Of a stretch of DNA of 64,000 bases, positions 29,169 through 38,474 are shown in pieces. Origin of the DNA: Actinomycetota bacterium (GTDB lineage: Bacteria; Actinomycetota; Coriobacteriia; Anaerosomatales; PHET01); contig JAJUJM010000005.1 in NCBI GenBank assembly GCA_029265315.1, positions 87,425-151,424 of the forward strand, written 5' to 3'. Every line of letters starts with the position of its first letter. Within the stretch, counting starts at the first letter, position 1. The position numbers were made by a program, and so were the translations under genes. The notes under the pieces were generated by a model. It saw nothing but the letters and a program-made list of their open reading frames with translations. It did not search any database and was not told the DNA's origin.

Positions 29169-30793
29169 GACGCGGCGCGTACTCCGGCCCGCGCGCAGCG
29201 GGCAAGCCGCTCGTCAAGACCTACCGAACGACCCGTGGCAGGAACGGTCGCGTCTTCTCGACGACAGCGACCATCACCAAACGACGACGTCGGCGCGCGG
29301 TGCTCGCGCTCGTCCTCCTTGCCACCGCAGCCGGCGCAGCGCTCTGCGCGTGGGCATGGTCGCGTCCGGTCGAACTCGAAGTCACCGCGGTCCCACCGGA
29401 TGCGATGGTGCATGTGGCCGGTTCAGAACCGGCCACCGGCACGGTCCGCCTGCCCGCCGTCAAGCCGGGGAACTACCGGGTGAGCGTGGCCCGGACTGGC
29501 TTCGCGACACGCACCGTCACCATCACCGCGCGCCACTTCCGTGGCGCCGAACGGCGCGTCGTGCTCGAAGCGCTTCCCCAGCCTGTCACCGTGAAGGCAC
29601 GTCCTGCCAGCGCTCGAGTGTCGCTCCTGCGTGACGGGTCAGCGATCGCCACCGGGACCGGCTCATGCGCAGCGACGCTGCCGGCAGGGCCACTCACCAT
29701 CAGGATCACAGCCGCAGGCCGCAACACCTACTCGCGTGACCTGTTCCTGGAACGCCCGCTGACCGTGGACGTGAGCCTGGACCCGGAGGGTCAGCTCGTG
29801 CACGGCCTGGGAACCATCGCATGCGCGGGCGCGCCCAAGGGGGTCGCGCTGTCGCCTAACGGACGCGAGGTCTGGGCGACGATCCTCAACGGCCCGCCAT
29901 CGATCGAGATCTTCGACCCACGAACGAGACGCCGCGTCGGCGGTATCGACCTGGGCAGGCATGGCGCGGTCGAGATCGTGTTCTCACGCGACGGGACGCG
30001 CGCCTACGCGAGCCAGATGGAGACCGCCAAGGTCTTCGAGATCGACGTGGCGACGCGCCGCGTCCTGCGTGCGCTCGACACCGAGAGCGCGTGGACGAAG
30101 GTGGTCGCGCTCTCGCCGGACGGCGCCACGCTCTACGCCGCGAACTGGTCGGGCGACGACGTCTCCGAGATCGACCTCGCATCCGGGCAGCTCACCCGAC
30201 GCATCCGCGTCGCGGACACGCCCCGCGGTCTCTGGCCCTCAGCCGACGGCACCACGCTGTGGGTGGCCTCGTTCGGGACCGGCGACCTCGAACGCATCGA
30301 CCTGGCCACCGGGCGCGTGAAGCGCGTCTTCAGCAGCGGCGGCGCGCTGCGCCACCTCGTCGCTGACGAGACGCGCGGCGTGCTGTTCGCAAGCGACATG
30401 GCCAAAGACTGCGTCTGGGTCACTGACATGAAGACGAACAGGACCAGACGGTTCGCCACCGTCGGCCATAAGCCGAACACCATCGACCTCTCGCCTGACG
30501 GGCGCGTGCTGTTCGTCAGCAACCGGGGAGCGAACAACCCGGTGTCGTACTACCTGCCGGGGCCTGAGTGGGGGTCGGTCATGCTGCTGGACGCCAGGAC
30601 CGCAGCACCCCTCGACGGCATCGTGGGAGGCAACCAGTGCACGGCGCTCGATGTCTCCGACGACGGCTCGCTGCTCGTGTTCAGCGACTTCCTCGACGAC
30701 CGGCTTCGGGTATATGGGGTTCCGACGTTCAGTGTCCTGTCGAAGGGCGGAGGCGGACGCTGTCCGACGCTTCCCCGCGACGTCAGGAAATAG
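29165..30793 (+). CDS. Membrane-anchored PEGA plus YVTN beta-propeller protein
   Basis: 542 residues. A basic N-terminus leads into one TM helix (AVLALVLLATAAGAALCAWAW), so the rest is probably extracytoplasmic. Next come PEGA-type beta domains (VTAVPPDAMVHVAG ... KPGNYRVSVARTGFATRTVTI, and a second copy), then a YVTN/NHL-like beta-propeller with repeated blocks of the form ALSPDGATLYAANWSGDDVSEIDLASGQ. Such propellers usually bind proteins or ligands. It is coupled to the LOG gene (ATGA overlap) and lies 9 bp before the ABC ATPase gene, so it may be an accessory or sensor part of that exporter. Confidence 0.85.
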   Translation: MRRGAYSGPRAAGKPLVKTYRTTRGRNGRVFSTTATITKRRRRRAVLALVLLATAAGAALCAWAWSRPVELEVTAVPPDAMVHVAGSEPATGTVRLPAVKPGNYRVSVARTGFATRTVTITARHFRGAERRVVLEALPQPVTVKARPASARVSLLRDGSAIATGTGSCAATLPAGPLTIRITAAGRNTYSRDLFLERPLTVDVSLDPEGQLVHGLGTIACAGAPKGVALSPNGREVWATILNGPPSIEIFDPRTRRRVGGIDLGRHGAVEIVFSRDGTRAYASQMETAKVFEIDVATRRVLRALDTESAWTKVVALSPDGATLYAANWSGDDVSEIDLASGQLTRRIRVADTPRGLWPSADGTTLWVASFGTGDLERIDLATGRVKRVFSSGGALRHLVADETRGVLFASDMAKDCVWVTDMKTNRTRRFATVGHKPNTIDLSPDGRVLFVSNRGANNPVSYYLPGPEWGSVMLLDARTAAPLDGIVGGNQCTALDVSDDGSLLVFSDFLDDRLRVYGVPTFSVLSKGGGGRCPTLPRDVRK

Positions 30794-30802
30794 GGAGTGC
30801 TG

Positions 30803-31528
30803 ATGCCCAGCGACGACCTCGTCGTGCTGCGCGACGTGCGCAAGGTCTACAGGATGGGCGATGTCGAGGTGCAGGCCCTGCACGTCCGCGAGCTCACGAT
30901 CAGACGCGGCGAATTCGTCGCCGTCCTCGGCCCCTCGGGGTCCGGCAAGACCACGCTTCTGAACCTCGTCGGCGGCATCGACGCGCCCACGAGCGGCCAG
31001 ATCCTGTTCGATGGCGAGGACATCTCTGGGTTCTCCGACCGACAGCTCACGCTGTTCCGGCGCGAGAACGTGGGCTTCGTCTTCCAGTTCTTCAACCTCA
31101 TTCCGACACTCACAGCCGAAGAGAACGTGCGCTTCGCCGTGGACCTCGCGTCCCGAGACGGGGTGCCACCCGACCGCGACCCGAAAGCGCTGCTCGCCAA
31201 GGTCGGGCTCGCTGACCGCGTGAGCCACTTCCCCAAGCAGCTGTCCGGTGGCGAGCAGCAGCGTGTCGCCGTGGCCCGGGCGCTCGCCAAGAACCCGAAG
31301 CTCATCTTGGGCGACGAACCCACAGGCAACCTCGACTTCCGCACGGGCAAGCTGGTGCTCTCCGCGCTGCGCGACGTCAACCGTGACGAGGGTGCCGCGG
31401 TCGTTCTGGTCACGCACAACATGCCGCTCGCCGCCATCGCCGACCGCGTGCTGCACATCCGAGACGGAGAGATCGCGTCGGTCGAGATCAACGAGCGCCC
31501 CGTCGCCCCGGAGGACGTGACCTGGTGA
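30803..31528 (+). CDS. ABC transporter ATPase, MacB/LolD type
   Basis: 241 residues from ATG 30803 (GGGAG 5 bp upstream). Walker A GPSGSGKTT, Q-loop VFQFFNLIPTLT, signature LSGGEQQRVAVARAL, Walker B LILGDEPTGNLD, H-loop VTHNM. This sequence pattern is typical of the MacB/LolD/FtsE family that drives FtsX-like permeases in mechanotransmission rather than classical transport. The stop overlaps the permease start as GTGA. Confidence 0.95.
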   Translation: MPSDDLVVLRDVRKVYRMGDVEVQALHVRELTIRRGEFVAVLGPSGSGKTTLLNLVGGIDAPTSGQILFDGEDISGFSDRQLTLFRRENVGFVFQFFNLIPTLTAEENVRFAVDLASRDGVPPDRDPKALLAKVGLADRVSHFPKQLSGGEQQRVAVARALAKNPKLILGDEPTGNLDFRTGKLVLSALRDVNRDEGAAVVLVTHNMPLAAIADRVLHIRDGEIASVEINERPVAPEDVTW

Positions 31529-33912
31529 GGCGGCGGATCGTGAGCACGCTCACGCTCAAGGCCTGGCGCGACGTCCTCGCGCACAAGGGGCAGTTCATCT
31601 CGCTCATCGTGCTCGTGTCGCTCGGCATCACGAGCTACGTCACCTTCCAGAACGGCTACCACGACCTGGCGGCATCGCTCGAGCAGGCGTATTCCACGTT
31701 GCGCTTCGCCGACCTCACGGTACGCGTCGAGCGCATGCCGCTGTCAGCCGCGCGCGACATCGCACGCATCGATGGTGTGGCGGCCGCGCGCGTGCGCACG
31801 GTGCGCGATGTTGGACTCGAGCTTGAGAACGGCGACCAGGCCACCGCCCGCATCGTGAGCACGCCCGGGCCATCAGCAGACGTCAACGCGGTCCACGTCG
31901 AACAGGGACGCTTCCCCGCGCACGATGCCCGCGATGAGGTCCTGCTCAGCCCGCAGTTCGCCACCGACACGAAGACACGGGTCGGCGACCGGCTCGTGCT
32001 GCGGATCGGAGGCGAGCGGGTGGCGGTGCGCGTCGTCGGCATCGGCACCGACCCCGAGTACCTGTACGCGCTGCAGAGCGAGGGCGACCTGCCGTCCCCC
32101 GGCTCGTTCGCCGTCGTGTTCGTGACCGAGCGGACCGTCGAACATCTGCTGGACACCAGCGGCTCCGGAAACGATGTCGCGGTGCGTGTGAAGGCGGGAT
32201 TCGACCCCGCGCGTGTCGCCGACGAGGTCGAGCGCCGCGTCCGGCCCTACAACCCCATCTCGACGGCGATGCGCGACGACATGCCCGGCCACGTGGGCCT
32301 GCAGTCCGAGCTCGACCAGAACCGCCTGATGGCGCGCTCGATGCCCGCGCTCGTTCTCATCATCAGCTCGATGTCGTTGTTCATCGCACTCTCACGCCTC
32401 GTGCAGGCGCAACGCGGTGAGATCGGGCTGGCGAAAGCGCTGGGCTACGGTGACGGCCAGATCCTCGCCCACTACCTCACCATCGCGGCGATCGTAGCCA
32501 TCGGAGGTTCAGCGCTCGGCGTCGGGCTTGGGCTCTGGGGGGCCCAAGGTATAGCAGCGAGCTACGTGTCGCTGCTCGGACTCCCGTTCCTCACGAGCGG
32601 CTTCTACCCTCACGTGGTCGCGATCGCAGTGGGTCTCGCCTTCGTCTCGTGCCTCGCCGCCGCGGCGGTCCCAGCATGGAGCTCCGCACGCCTCGCGCCC
32701 GCCGTCGCGATGCACGCCGACCCCAACCGTTCGCTCGCCGGCGGCCGCATCCCCATCGCCGAGCGCCTGCTCTCGCCCGTCCTCCCTCGCTCCTTCACGG
32801 TGCGCGTGCCCGTGCGTAACGTCTTCCGCGCACGACGCCGCAGCCTGTACACGGTGCTCGGCATCGCGTTCGCGATGGTCCTGTCGGTGACGACCGTGGC
32901 GATGTTCGACTCCATCGACCACCTCATGGACAAAGCGTTCACCGAGGTGGAGCGATGGGACGTCATGGCGGCATTCAGCGTGCCGTTCGGCGAAGCGCGT
33001 GTCGCGGAGGTGCGGCGCATCGCAGGCGTCGAACGCGTGCAGAAGGCGTTCATCATGCCGGTCACGCTCTCGGCTCGCGGGACCGACAAGGACGTGGTGC
33101 TCACAGCGATGGCGCCCGACGCTGACTTCCACGGCTTCACACCGGCCGGAGGCGCCGCGCCCTTTGACGCCCTCGCCGCAGGCGACCTCGTGCTCTCGGC
33201 CTCGACCGCGCGTCAACTCGGTCTTGTGCCCGGAGCGAGCGTGGCCGTGGATTCGCCGCTGGTCGATGACCCGGTACTCATGCGCGTGGGCGCCCTGTCC
33301 GACGAGATGCTGGGTCAGCCGGCGTTCGTCTCTCTCGACGCCGCGGCCAAGCTCATCGGATCACAGGTCACCGAGTACAACGCGCTCTACCTCGACGCCG
33401 ACCCCCGCCGCGCAGAGCGCATCCAGGACGAGCTCTACGACATGCCCGGCGCCGCGAGCGTGCAGGTGAAGGCGGGCCTCGTCGAACGGCTCACCAGCAT
33501 GCTCGAGCTCATGGACTTCTTCGGGACCGTCCTGCTCGCCTTCGGCTCGGCACTCGCCTTCGTCGTGGTGTTCACCACCTTCACGGCCAACGTGACCGAG
33601 CGGACCCGCGAGATCGCCACCATGCGTACGATCGGTGAGGACAACGCGCACCTGACCATCATGATCACGCTCGAGAACCTACTCCTCGCGCTCGCGGCTC
33701 TACCGCTCGGCATCTGGCTCGGCGTCAAAGCCACCGATGCCCTGTTCGCGTCTTTCACGACCGAGTCCTACACCTTGAAGGCGTACATCAGTCCCGGAAG
33801 CATCCTGCGGATATGCCTGCTGATGCTGCTCGTCTTGCTGCTGTCCGAGATTCCGCCCGTGCGCCGCATCTTCCGGCTGGACCTGGCCGAGGCCACGAAG
33901 GTGATGGAATGA
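31525..33912 (+). CDS. FtsX-like ABC permease with two FtsX domains
   Basis: 795 residues from GTG 31525. One N-terminal TM helix (GQFISLIVLVSLGITSYV), a large extracytoplasmic MacB-PCD-like domain, three TM helices around residues 260-390 (LVLIISSMSLFIALSRLVQAQ, AIVAIGGSALGVGLGLWG, VVAIAVGLAFVSCLAAAAV), a second extracytoplasmic domain, and three terminal TM helices (TVLLAFGSALAFVVVFTTF and following). The duplicated layout lets one gene supply a full permease. The operon partner with PEGA/propeller domains suggests lipoprotein, peptide or surface-stress handling. Substrate unknown. Confidence 0.93.
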   Translation: MRRRIVSTLTLKAWRDVLAHKGQFISLIVLVSLGITSYVTFQNGYHDLAASLEQAYSTLRFADLTVRVERMPLSAARDIARIDGVAAARVRTVRDVGLELENGDQATARIVSTPGPSADVNAVHVEQGRFPAHDARDEVLLSPQFATDTKTRVGDRLVLRIGGERVAVRVVGIGTDPEYLYALQSEGDLPSPGSFAVVFVTERTVEHLLDTSGSGNDVAVRVKAGFDPARVADEVERRVRPYNPISTAMRDDMPGHVGLQSELDQNRLMARSMPALVLIISSMSLFIALSRLVQAQRGEIGLAKALGYGDGQILAHYLTIAAIVAIGGSALGVGLGLWGAQGIAASYVSLLGLPFLTSGFYPHVVAIAVGLAFVSCLAAAAVPAWSSARLAPAVAMHADPNRSLAGGRIPIAERLLSPVLPRSFTVRVPVRNVFRARRRSLYTVLGIAFAMVLSVTTVAMFDSIDHLMDKAFTEVERWDVMAAFSVPFGEARVAEVRRIAGVERVQKAFIMPVTLSARGTDKDVVLTAMAPDADFHGFTPAGGAAPFDALAAGDLVLSASTARQLGLVPGASVAVDSPLVDDPVLMRVGALSDEMLGQPAFVSLDAAAKLIGSQVTEYNALYLDADPRRAERIQDELYDMPGAASVQVKAGLVERLTSMLELMDFFGTVLLAFGSALAFVVVFTTFTANVTERTREIATMRTIGEDNAHLTIMITLENLLLALAALPLGIWLGVKATDALFASFTTESYTLKAYISPGSILRICLLMLLVLLLSEIPPVRRIFRLDLAEATKVME

Positions 33913-34021
33913 GCGCGTGGGCCGCGTCACTGTGAGAGACTTTCTGCTGCACTGAGAAACCGAGTGTGGCACACTCCTGCCCGTTGCACTCGTACGGATC
34001 GCCAAGGAGGCTGCGTCGCCC

Positions 34022-34258
34022 ATGAGCCGGTGTCATCTGGCCGAGGACTGTGTCTTCTTCAACGTCGAAGTCGGCTACTCGCCTGAACTTCAGACCGCCA
34101 TGCGTAAGGAATACTGTCTTGGTCGATTCGAGGACTGCGCTCGACTTCTCGCGCTCGAGTTCATGCGGCGCGAAGAGCTGCCCGCGGACATGATCCCGAC
34201 CGATCACGAGCAACTGGAACGGCTGAGTCGCAGCCGCACCGGTGGAGGGGCCGATTAG
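34022..34258 (+). CDS. Small Cys-containing protein, possibly metal binding
   Basis: 78 residues from ATG 34022 with AAGGAGG upstream. Cysteines are placed as C-H-x3-D-C-x-F-F near the N-terminus and Y-C-x6-D-C-A-R in the middle. From memory, small proteins with a CxFF...YC...CAR pattern occur widely beside signalling proteins in anaerobic bacteria, but I cannot name the family. The four cysteines could form a zinc or FeS site. Its stop overlaps the convergent zwf-gnd stop by 4 bp. Confidence 0.75.
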   Translation: MSRCHLAEDCVFFNVEVGYSPELQTAMRKEYCLGRFEDCARLLALEFMRREELPADMIPTDHEQLERLSRSRTGGGAD

Positions 34259-36669
34259 CGCCGTGGTCCGCCGCCCGGTCCGAGGCCGTGGCCACCGAAT
34301 GCGTCGCGAAGCGCGGTGAGCACCTGGCCCGTGTAGTCCGGCGCTTGTGCGGAACGCTTGCGGAACTCCAGGGACTCGCGGATGACAGGCGTGTCGACGC
34401 CCAGCTCCTCGCCCGTGAGCACCGTCCACTCCCCCTCGCCACTGTGTCCCACGACGCCGCTCACGCCCTCGAGGTCGTCGCCGTGCTCCGCGTAGGCGCT
34501 CTGCAGCCACCCTACGAGCCGTGACTCGATGACACTCCGGTGCTGGTACAGGTCGGCCACCTGCTCCAAGTCGAGCTCGAACGGTGACGCCTTGAGCACG
34601 GCGAACCCTTCGGCGATCGCCTGCATCATGCCGTATTCGATCCCGTTGTGGACCATCTTGACGAAGTGCCCGGCGCCGTGGCCCGGGAAGTGCCGGTACC
34701 CGCCCGGCGCCGCCACATCGGCCAGCATCGGCTCAAGTGCGTCGAAGACCTCACGGTCGCCGCCCACCATGAGCGTCGCGCCGCGCCGTGCCCCGGCAGG
34801 TCCGCCACTCGTCCCGCAGTCGACGAACCTGATGCCGAACTCCGCGAGTCGCTCAGCCCTGCGCGGCGCGTCCTTGTAGTGCGAGTTGCCGCCGTCGATC
34901 ACGATGTCGCCGGGCGTCAGCAGCGCAGCGAGGCCGCCGAGCGCGCCCCGTGCGTCGCCGTCCTCGGCGCCCGCCCCGCCCCCGTCTCCGAACAGCAGCT
35001 CGTCGACCGGCGCGCCGGCCGGCACCATGAGCCAGATCACCCGTGGGGGCTGCAACGCGGCCACCATGTCGGCCAGCGATTCCGCGGGAAGCAGTCCCTC
35101 GGGGGCCATCGACCGCGCCACCTCGTGCGTGCGGTTCCAGCCGACGACGTGCCAGCCGTGCTCGAGGAGGTTTCTCGCCAGACCCGCTCCCATCTTGCCC
35201 AGTCCCGCGACACCGACACGCCCACGCAACGTCTTTCGGGCCAGGAACGCGTCGGCCTGCTTCACGATGTCGTCTGAGTCCGGCACATAGGTGTGCAGCG
35301 GCACCTGACCCGACCCCCACGCCTCGACGATGGGATCGATGAAACGCCACCCAGCGTCGACCTCGCGCGTTGAGACGAAGAGTGTCTGGTCGCCCCGGAA
35401 CGCATCGTAGAGAAGCTTGCCGTACTCCTCGACGTACTGGGCCTTCTCAGACTTCTCGTAGAGGAAGAAGGAGAAGCGACGCTCCTCGACCTCGATGTCG
35501 AAACCCGGCCTCTTCGCGTAGAAGACGATCTCGATGCGGTCGGAAGGCTCCAGCGTGAAGACGACCTTGTTCGTGAGGTGGGCATGCTGCTCGCACAGGC
35601 ACTCAGAAGGATGGCGGAACGTCACGACGATGCGCTTACACGCCGGGCCAATACGCTTGCCGGACTCCATCGTCACCGGCACGCCCGCCCAGCGCGGACC
35701 CGTGAGTCGCGTGCGGATCTTGAAGTACGTCTCGGTCCGGCTGTCGGGCGCCACACCGTCGATGTCCCGGTAGCCCTCGTACTGCGCACGGAACGTGTGG
35801 TCCGCCACCTCGCCGGCGCTCATCATCGGCAGCGAGTCGATGAGGTCTGCCCGGGCTTCGCGGATGTCACGTGGGCTGGAGGAGGCCGGCTGGTCCATCG
35901 TGACGAGAGCGAGCATCTGGAGCAGATGGTTCTGGCCCACATCGCGAAGCGCACCGACCGCGTCGTAGAAGGCGCCGCGCTTCTCGACACCTATGGATTC
36001 GAGAAGCGTGATGTCGATGCGCTCGATGGCGCTGCGGTTCCACTCCGTCTCGAACAGGTTGTTCGTGAAGCGGAAGTTCATGATGCCCTGGAGCATCTCC
36101 TTGGCGAGATAGTGGTCGATGCGGTAGACCTGCTCCTCGCGGAACAGACTGCCCAGCAGGGTGTCCAGCTCTCTTGCCGTGGCCTGGTCGTCGCCGAACG
36201 GCTTCTCGACGAGCACGCGAGTCCATCCATCGGCATCGCTGCAGGCGTCCGTCAGCCCGCTCGCCGCCAACCGCCGGAAGATGTTCTCGTAGTTGTCGGG
36301 CGGTACAGCCAGGTAGAAGAGCTTGTTCGCGCACAGGCCCCAGTCGGATTCGATCTGAGATAGGTATGCCTTGGTGGACGCATAGGCCTCGTCGTCGTCG
36401 AACGTGCCCTTCTGGTACCGGAAGAAGTCCACGAACCGGTCCACGTCCTCCGGCGCCGCGTGTGGCACCCGTTCAGCGAGGATGGTGCGGACATGTCCCT
36501 GCAGGTCGGCGTGCACCCAATCGCGACGCCCGAAGCCCACGACGCACAGGCGCGACGGCAGGAGCCCTTTGCCGTACAGATAGAAAAGCGAAGGCACCAC
36601 CTTGCGGGCCATGAGGTCACCGGTGGCGCCGAACACCACGAGAATGGTCGCAGCGAGGTCCTCGCGCAT
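34255..36669 (-). CDS. zwf-gnd: Fused glucose-6-phosphate dehydrogenase / 6-phosphogluconate dehydrogenase
   Basis: One continuous 804-residue frame from ATG 36669 (GGAGGGGAG upstream). Residues 1-480 are G6PDH: nucleotide fold VVFGATGDLMARKVVPSLF, active-site RIDHYLAKEM, and the substrate region following it. Residues about 485-804 are the short-type decarboxylating 6PGDH: VGVAGLGKMGAGLARN, DGGNSHYKDA, CGTSGGPAGA and catalytic FVKMVHNGIEYGMMQA. The enzyme would carry the first and third reactions of the oxidative pentose phosphate pathway, yielding ribulose-5-phosphate. The intervening lactonase is not seen nearby. No stop or frameshift separates the halves. It ends in a convergent 4-bp overlap. 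Confidence 0.93.
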   Translation of the reverse strand: MREDLAATILVVFGATGDLMARKVVPSLFYLYGKGLLPSRLCVVGFGRRDWVHADLQGHVRTILAERVPHAAPEDVDRFVDFFRYQKGTFDDDEAYASTKAYLSQIESDWGLCANKLFYLAVPPDNYENIFRRLAASGLTDACSDADGWTRVLVEKPFGDDQATARELDTLLGSLFREEQVYRIDHYLAKEMLQGIMNFRFTNNLFETEWNRSAIERIDITLLESIGVEKRGAFYDAVGALRDVGQNHLLQMLALVTMDQPASSSPRDIREARADLIDSLPMMSAGEVADHTFRAQYEGYRDIDGVAPDSRTETYFKIRTRLTGPRWAGVPVTMESGKRIGPACKRIVVTFRHPSECLCEQHAHLTNKVVFTLEPSDRIEIVFYAKRPGFDIEVEERRFSFFLYEKSEKAQYVEEYGKLLYDAFRGDQTLFVSTREVDAGWRFIDPIVEAWGSGQVPLHTYVPDSDDIVKQADAFLARKTLRGRVGVAGLGKMGAGLARNLLEHGWHVVGWNRTHEVARSMAPEGLLPAESLADMVAALQPPRVIWLMVPAGAPVDELLFGDGGGAGAEDGDARGALGGLAALLTPGDIVIDGGNSHYKDAPRRAERLAEFGIRFVDCGTSGGPAGARRGATLMVGGDREVFDALEPMLADVAAPGGYRHFPGHGAGHFVKMVHNGIEYGMMQAIAEGFAVLKASPFELDLEQVADLYQHRSVIESRLVGWLQSAYAEHGDDLEGVSGVVGHSGEGEWTVLTGEELGVDTPVIRESLEFRKRSAQAPDYTGQVLTALRDAFGGHGLGPGGGPRR

Positions 36670-36775
36670 GTGTGACTCCCCTCCGTGTCGCGCTCGATCG
36701 CCGTCGTCCGGCGCAGTCCTGATGTTGCATGGGGTGTGTACCCCTAGCGGACGTCCCGTCGAGCAGCCGGCGTGC

Positions 36776-36781
36776 GACAAT
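36776..36781 (+). promoter_or_regulatory. Probable -10 box of a leaderless amidohydrolase transcript
   Basis: GACAAT ends 6 bp before the GTG start at 36788, which would put the transcription start at or next to the start codon. No ribosome binding site is visible. Confidence 0.45.
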
Positions 36782-36787
36782 ACATCC

Positions 36788-37585
36788 GTGAGCCTCGTCA
36801 TCGACATCCACACGCACGCATTCGCGGACGACATCGCCCCTCGGGCGGTCCCTGCGCTCCTTGAAAGCGCCGGGGGCGACCTCGCGGCCCACTACGACGG
36901 CACGGTCAGCGGCCTCGTGGAGGCGATGGACCGCTGTGGGGTGGACGTGTCGGTGATACAGCCGGTGGCGACCAAGCCGAGTCAGGTGGCATCCATCAAC
37001 GACTGGGCGGCGGCGCAGGCTTCGGCGCGCATCGTCCCGTTCGGCGCGATGCACCCCGACGTCGAGGATCCCGTCCGCGAGATCCACCGGATGCGTTCCC
37101 TCGGCATCCGAGGTTTCAAGCTCCACCCCGAGCACCAGACGTTCACGCCTCACGAACCGCGGCTGCACGCCATCTACGAGGCCGCATCCGAGGCCGGCAT
37201 GGTCGTGCTCTTCCATGCCGGAGCCGATGTCATCCACCCCACCGTGCATGGCACGCCCGCCTCCTTCGCCGCGCTCATCGACGCGTTCCCGCAGCTCACC
37301 GTCGTGTTGGCACACCTCGGCGGATTCCGCGAGTGGGAGGCCGTCGCCGAGCACCTGGCGGGCCGCGACGTCTGGCTCGACACCGCCTACACGCTCGGAC
37401 ACCTCCCCGACGACGAGTTCGTCGCGCTGGTCAGAGCCCACGGCGTCGAGCGCGTGCTGTTCGGCAGCGACGGCCCATGGACGGATGCGGCGGCCGAGAT
37501 CGGACACCTTCGCTCGCTACCACTGTCCGAACCTGAGCTCGACGGCATCCTCGGCGAGAATGCGAAGAGGCTGCTGGGTCTCTAG
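36788..37585 (+). CDS. Amidohydrolase-2-family metal-dependent hydrolase or decarboxylase
   Basis: 265 residues from GTG 36788 (no ribosome site; see the leaderless promoter). TIM-barrel fold with metal-binding HTH motif (VIDIHTHAF), GFKLHPEHQ, LFHAG, VVLAHLGG and the C-terminal FGSDGPW, the pattern of PF04909 (ACMSD/gamma-resorcylate decarboxylase-like). Substrate not predictable. Divergent from zwf-gnd. Confidence 0.88.
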   Translation: MSLVIDIHTHAFADDIAPRAVPALLESAGGDLAAHYDGTVSGLVEAMDRCGVDVSVIQPVATKPSQVASINDWAAAQASARIVPFGAMHPDVEDPVREIHRMRSLGIRGFKLHPEHQTFTPHEPRLHAIYEAASEAGMVVLFHAGADVIHPTVHGTPASFAALIDAFPQLTVVLAHLGGFREWEAVAEHLAGRDVWLDTAYTLGHLPDDEFVALVRAHGVERVLFGSDGPWTDAAAEIGHLRSLPLSEPELDGILGENAKRLLGL

Positions 37586-37646
37586 AGGCACGACCAGACA
37601 CACGGTCGCCGAAATCCTCGACCGTTCAGCCCGCACGTGAGCGGAC

Positions 37647-38474
37647 TTGCAGTCCGTCCCCCGTGAGGTGGTACGTTCCCTGCTGGACGAGGGCGCTCAG
37701 TCAGGTCACGTGCGAATCGAGGGCGGGCCCGCAGTGAACTCGGAGGCGACCACCGGAATCTCAGACGCGGTGTTCGACGCGTTGCCCATAGGAGGCTTGA
37801 TCCACGCCCCTGACAGGATCATCGCGGCCAACCAAGCCGCATGCGAACTGCTCGGCTCTCCGTATCCTGCTGCGCTCGAGGGCCGACCACTCACAGACGT
37901 CATCCACCCGGACGGACACGAAGCCGGGGAGGCGCGCCGGTCCCTCCTGTTCGAACGTGACCAGGATTTCGCCGCAGTGCCGGTGCGCATGGTCACGACA
38001 CTCGGCGCCCCTTTCACCCTCACCGTATCAGCGGCGTCGTTCATCCACGAGGAGACGCGCTACGCCGTCGTCGCCGCAGGCGCCGCCGACCGGCTGGGCG
38101 ACAAGATGCCGCGGCGTCAGCCCAGAGCGGCCGGACCCCTTCGCGAGACCGCCCTCGAGGCGTTCCCGCTGCCCGTCATCGCGGTCACGCAACGCCGCGT
38201 CGCGGTCGCCAATGCGGCGGCTCGCGCCCTGCTTGGCCGCCCTTCAGATGACCTCATCGGCGAAGAAGCGCTCGAACTGCTGCACCCCGACGCGCGTGAC
38301 GCTATGGAGGAACGGACGGAATCGCTCCGGAAGTTTGCAGGGGCCTCGATCCGCATACCGTTGAAGTCGATGACAGCCGAAGGGCGCGATCTGCACCTGA
38401 GCTCGCTCGCGTCTCACATCCCGTACCGCGACCACGGCGTCTTCACGTTCGTCGTGACAGACGCCTCGCTCTAG
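37647..38474 (+). CDS. Protein with two PAS domains
   Basis: Up to 275 residues. The start is unclear: TTG 37647 (given) or GTG 37734, neither with a good ribosome site. Two PAS folds are visible, residues about 38-145 ([25 protein letters not shown]) and about 165-275 ([23 protein letters not shown] ... [11 protein letters not shown]). There is no kinase, GGDEF or DNA-binding output, so it may be a ligand-binding signalling adaptor. The stop overlaps the convergent serS stop by 4 bp. Confidence 0.8.
   Translation: MQSVPREVVRSLLDEGAQSGHVRIEGGPAVNSEATTGISDAVFDALPIGGLIHAPDRIIAANQAACELLGSPYPAALEGRPLTDVIHPDGHEAGEARRSLLFERDQDFAAVPVRMVTTLGAPFTLTVSAASFIHEETRYAVVAAGAADRLGDKMPRRQPRAAGPLRETALEAFPLPVIAVTQRRVAVANAAARALLGRPSDDLIGEEALELLHPDARDAMEERTESLRKFAGASIRIPLKSMTAEGRDLHLSSLASHIPYRDHGVFTFVVTDASL

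Noticed and set aside
33971..33990. TGGCAC-like sigma-54 promoter before the small Cys protein
   Set aside because: The GG to GC distance is one base short of the -24/-12 consensus, and sigma-54 is unusual in Actinomycetota.
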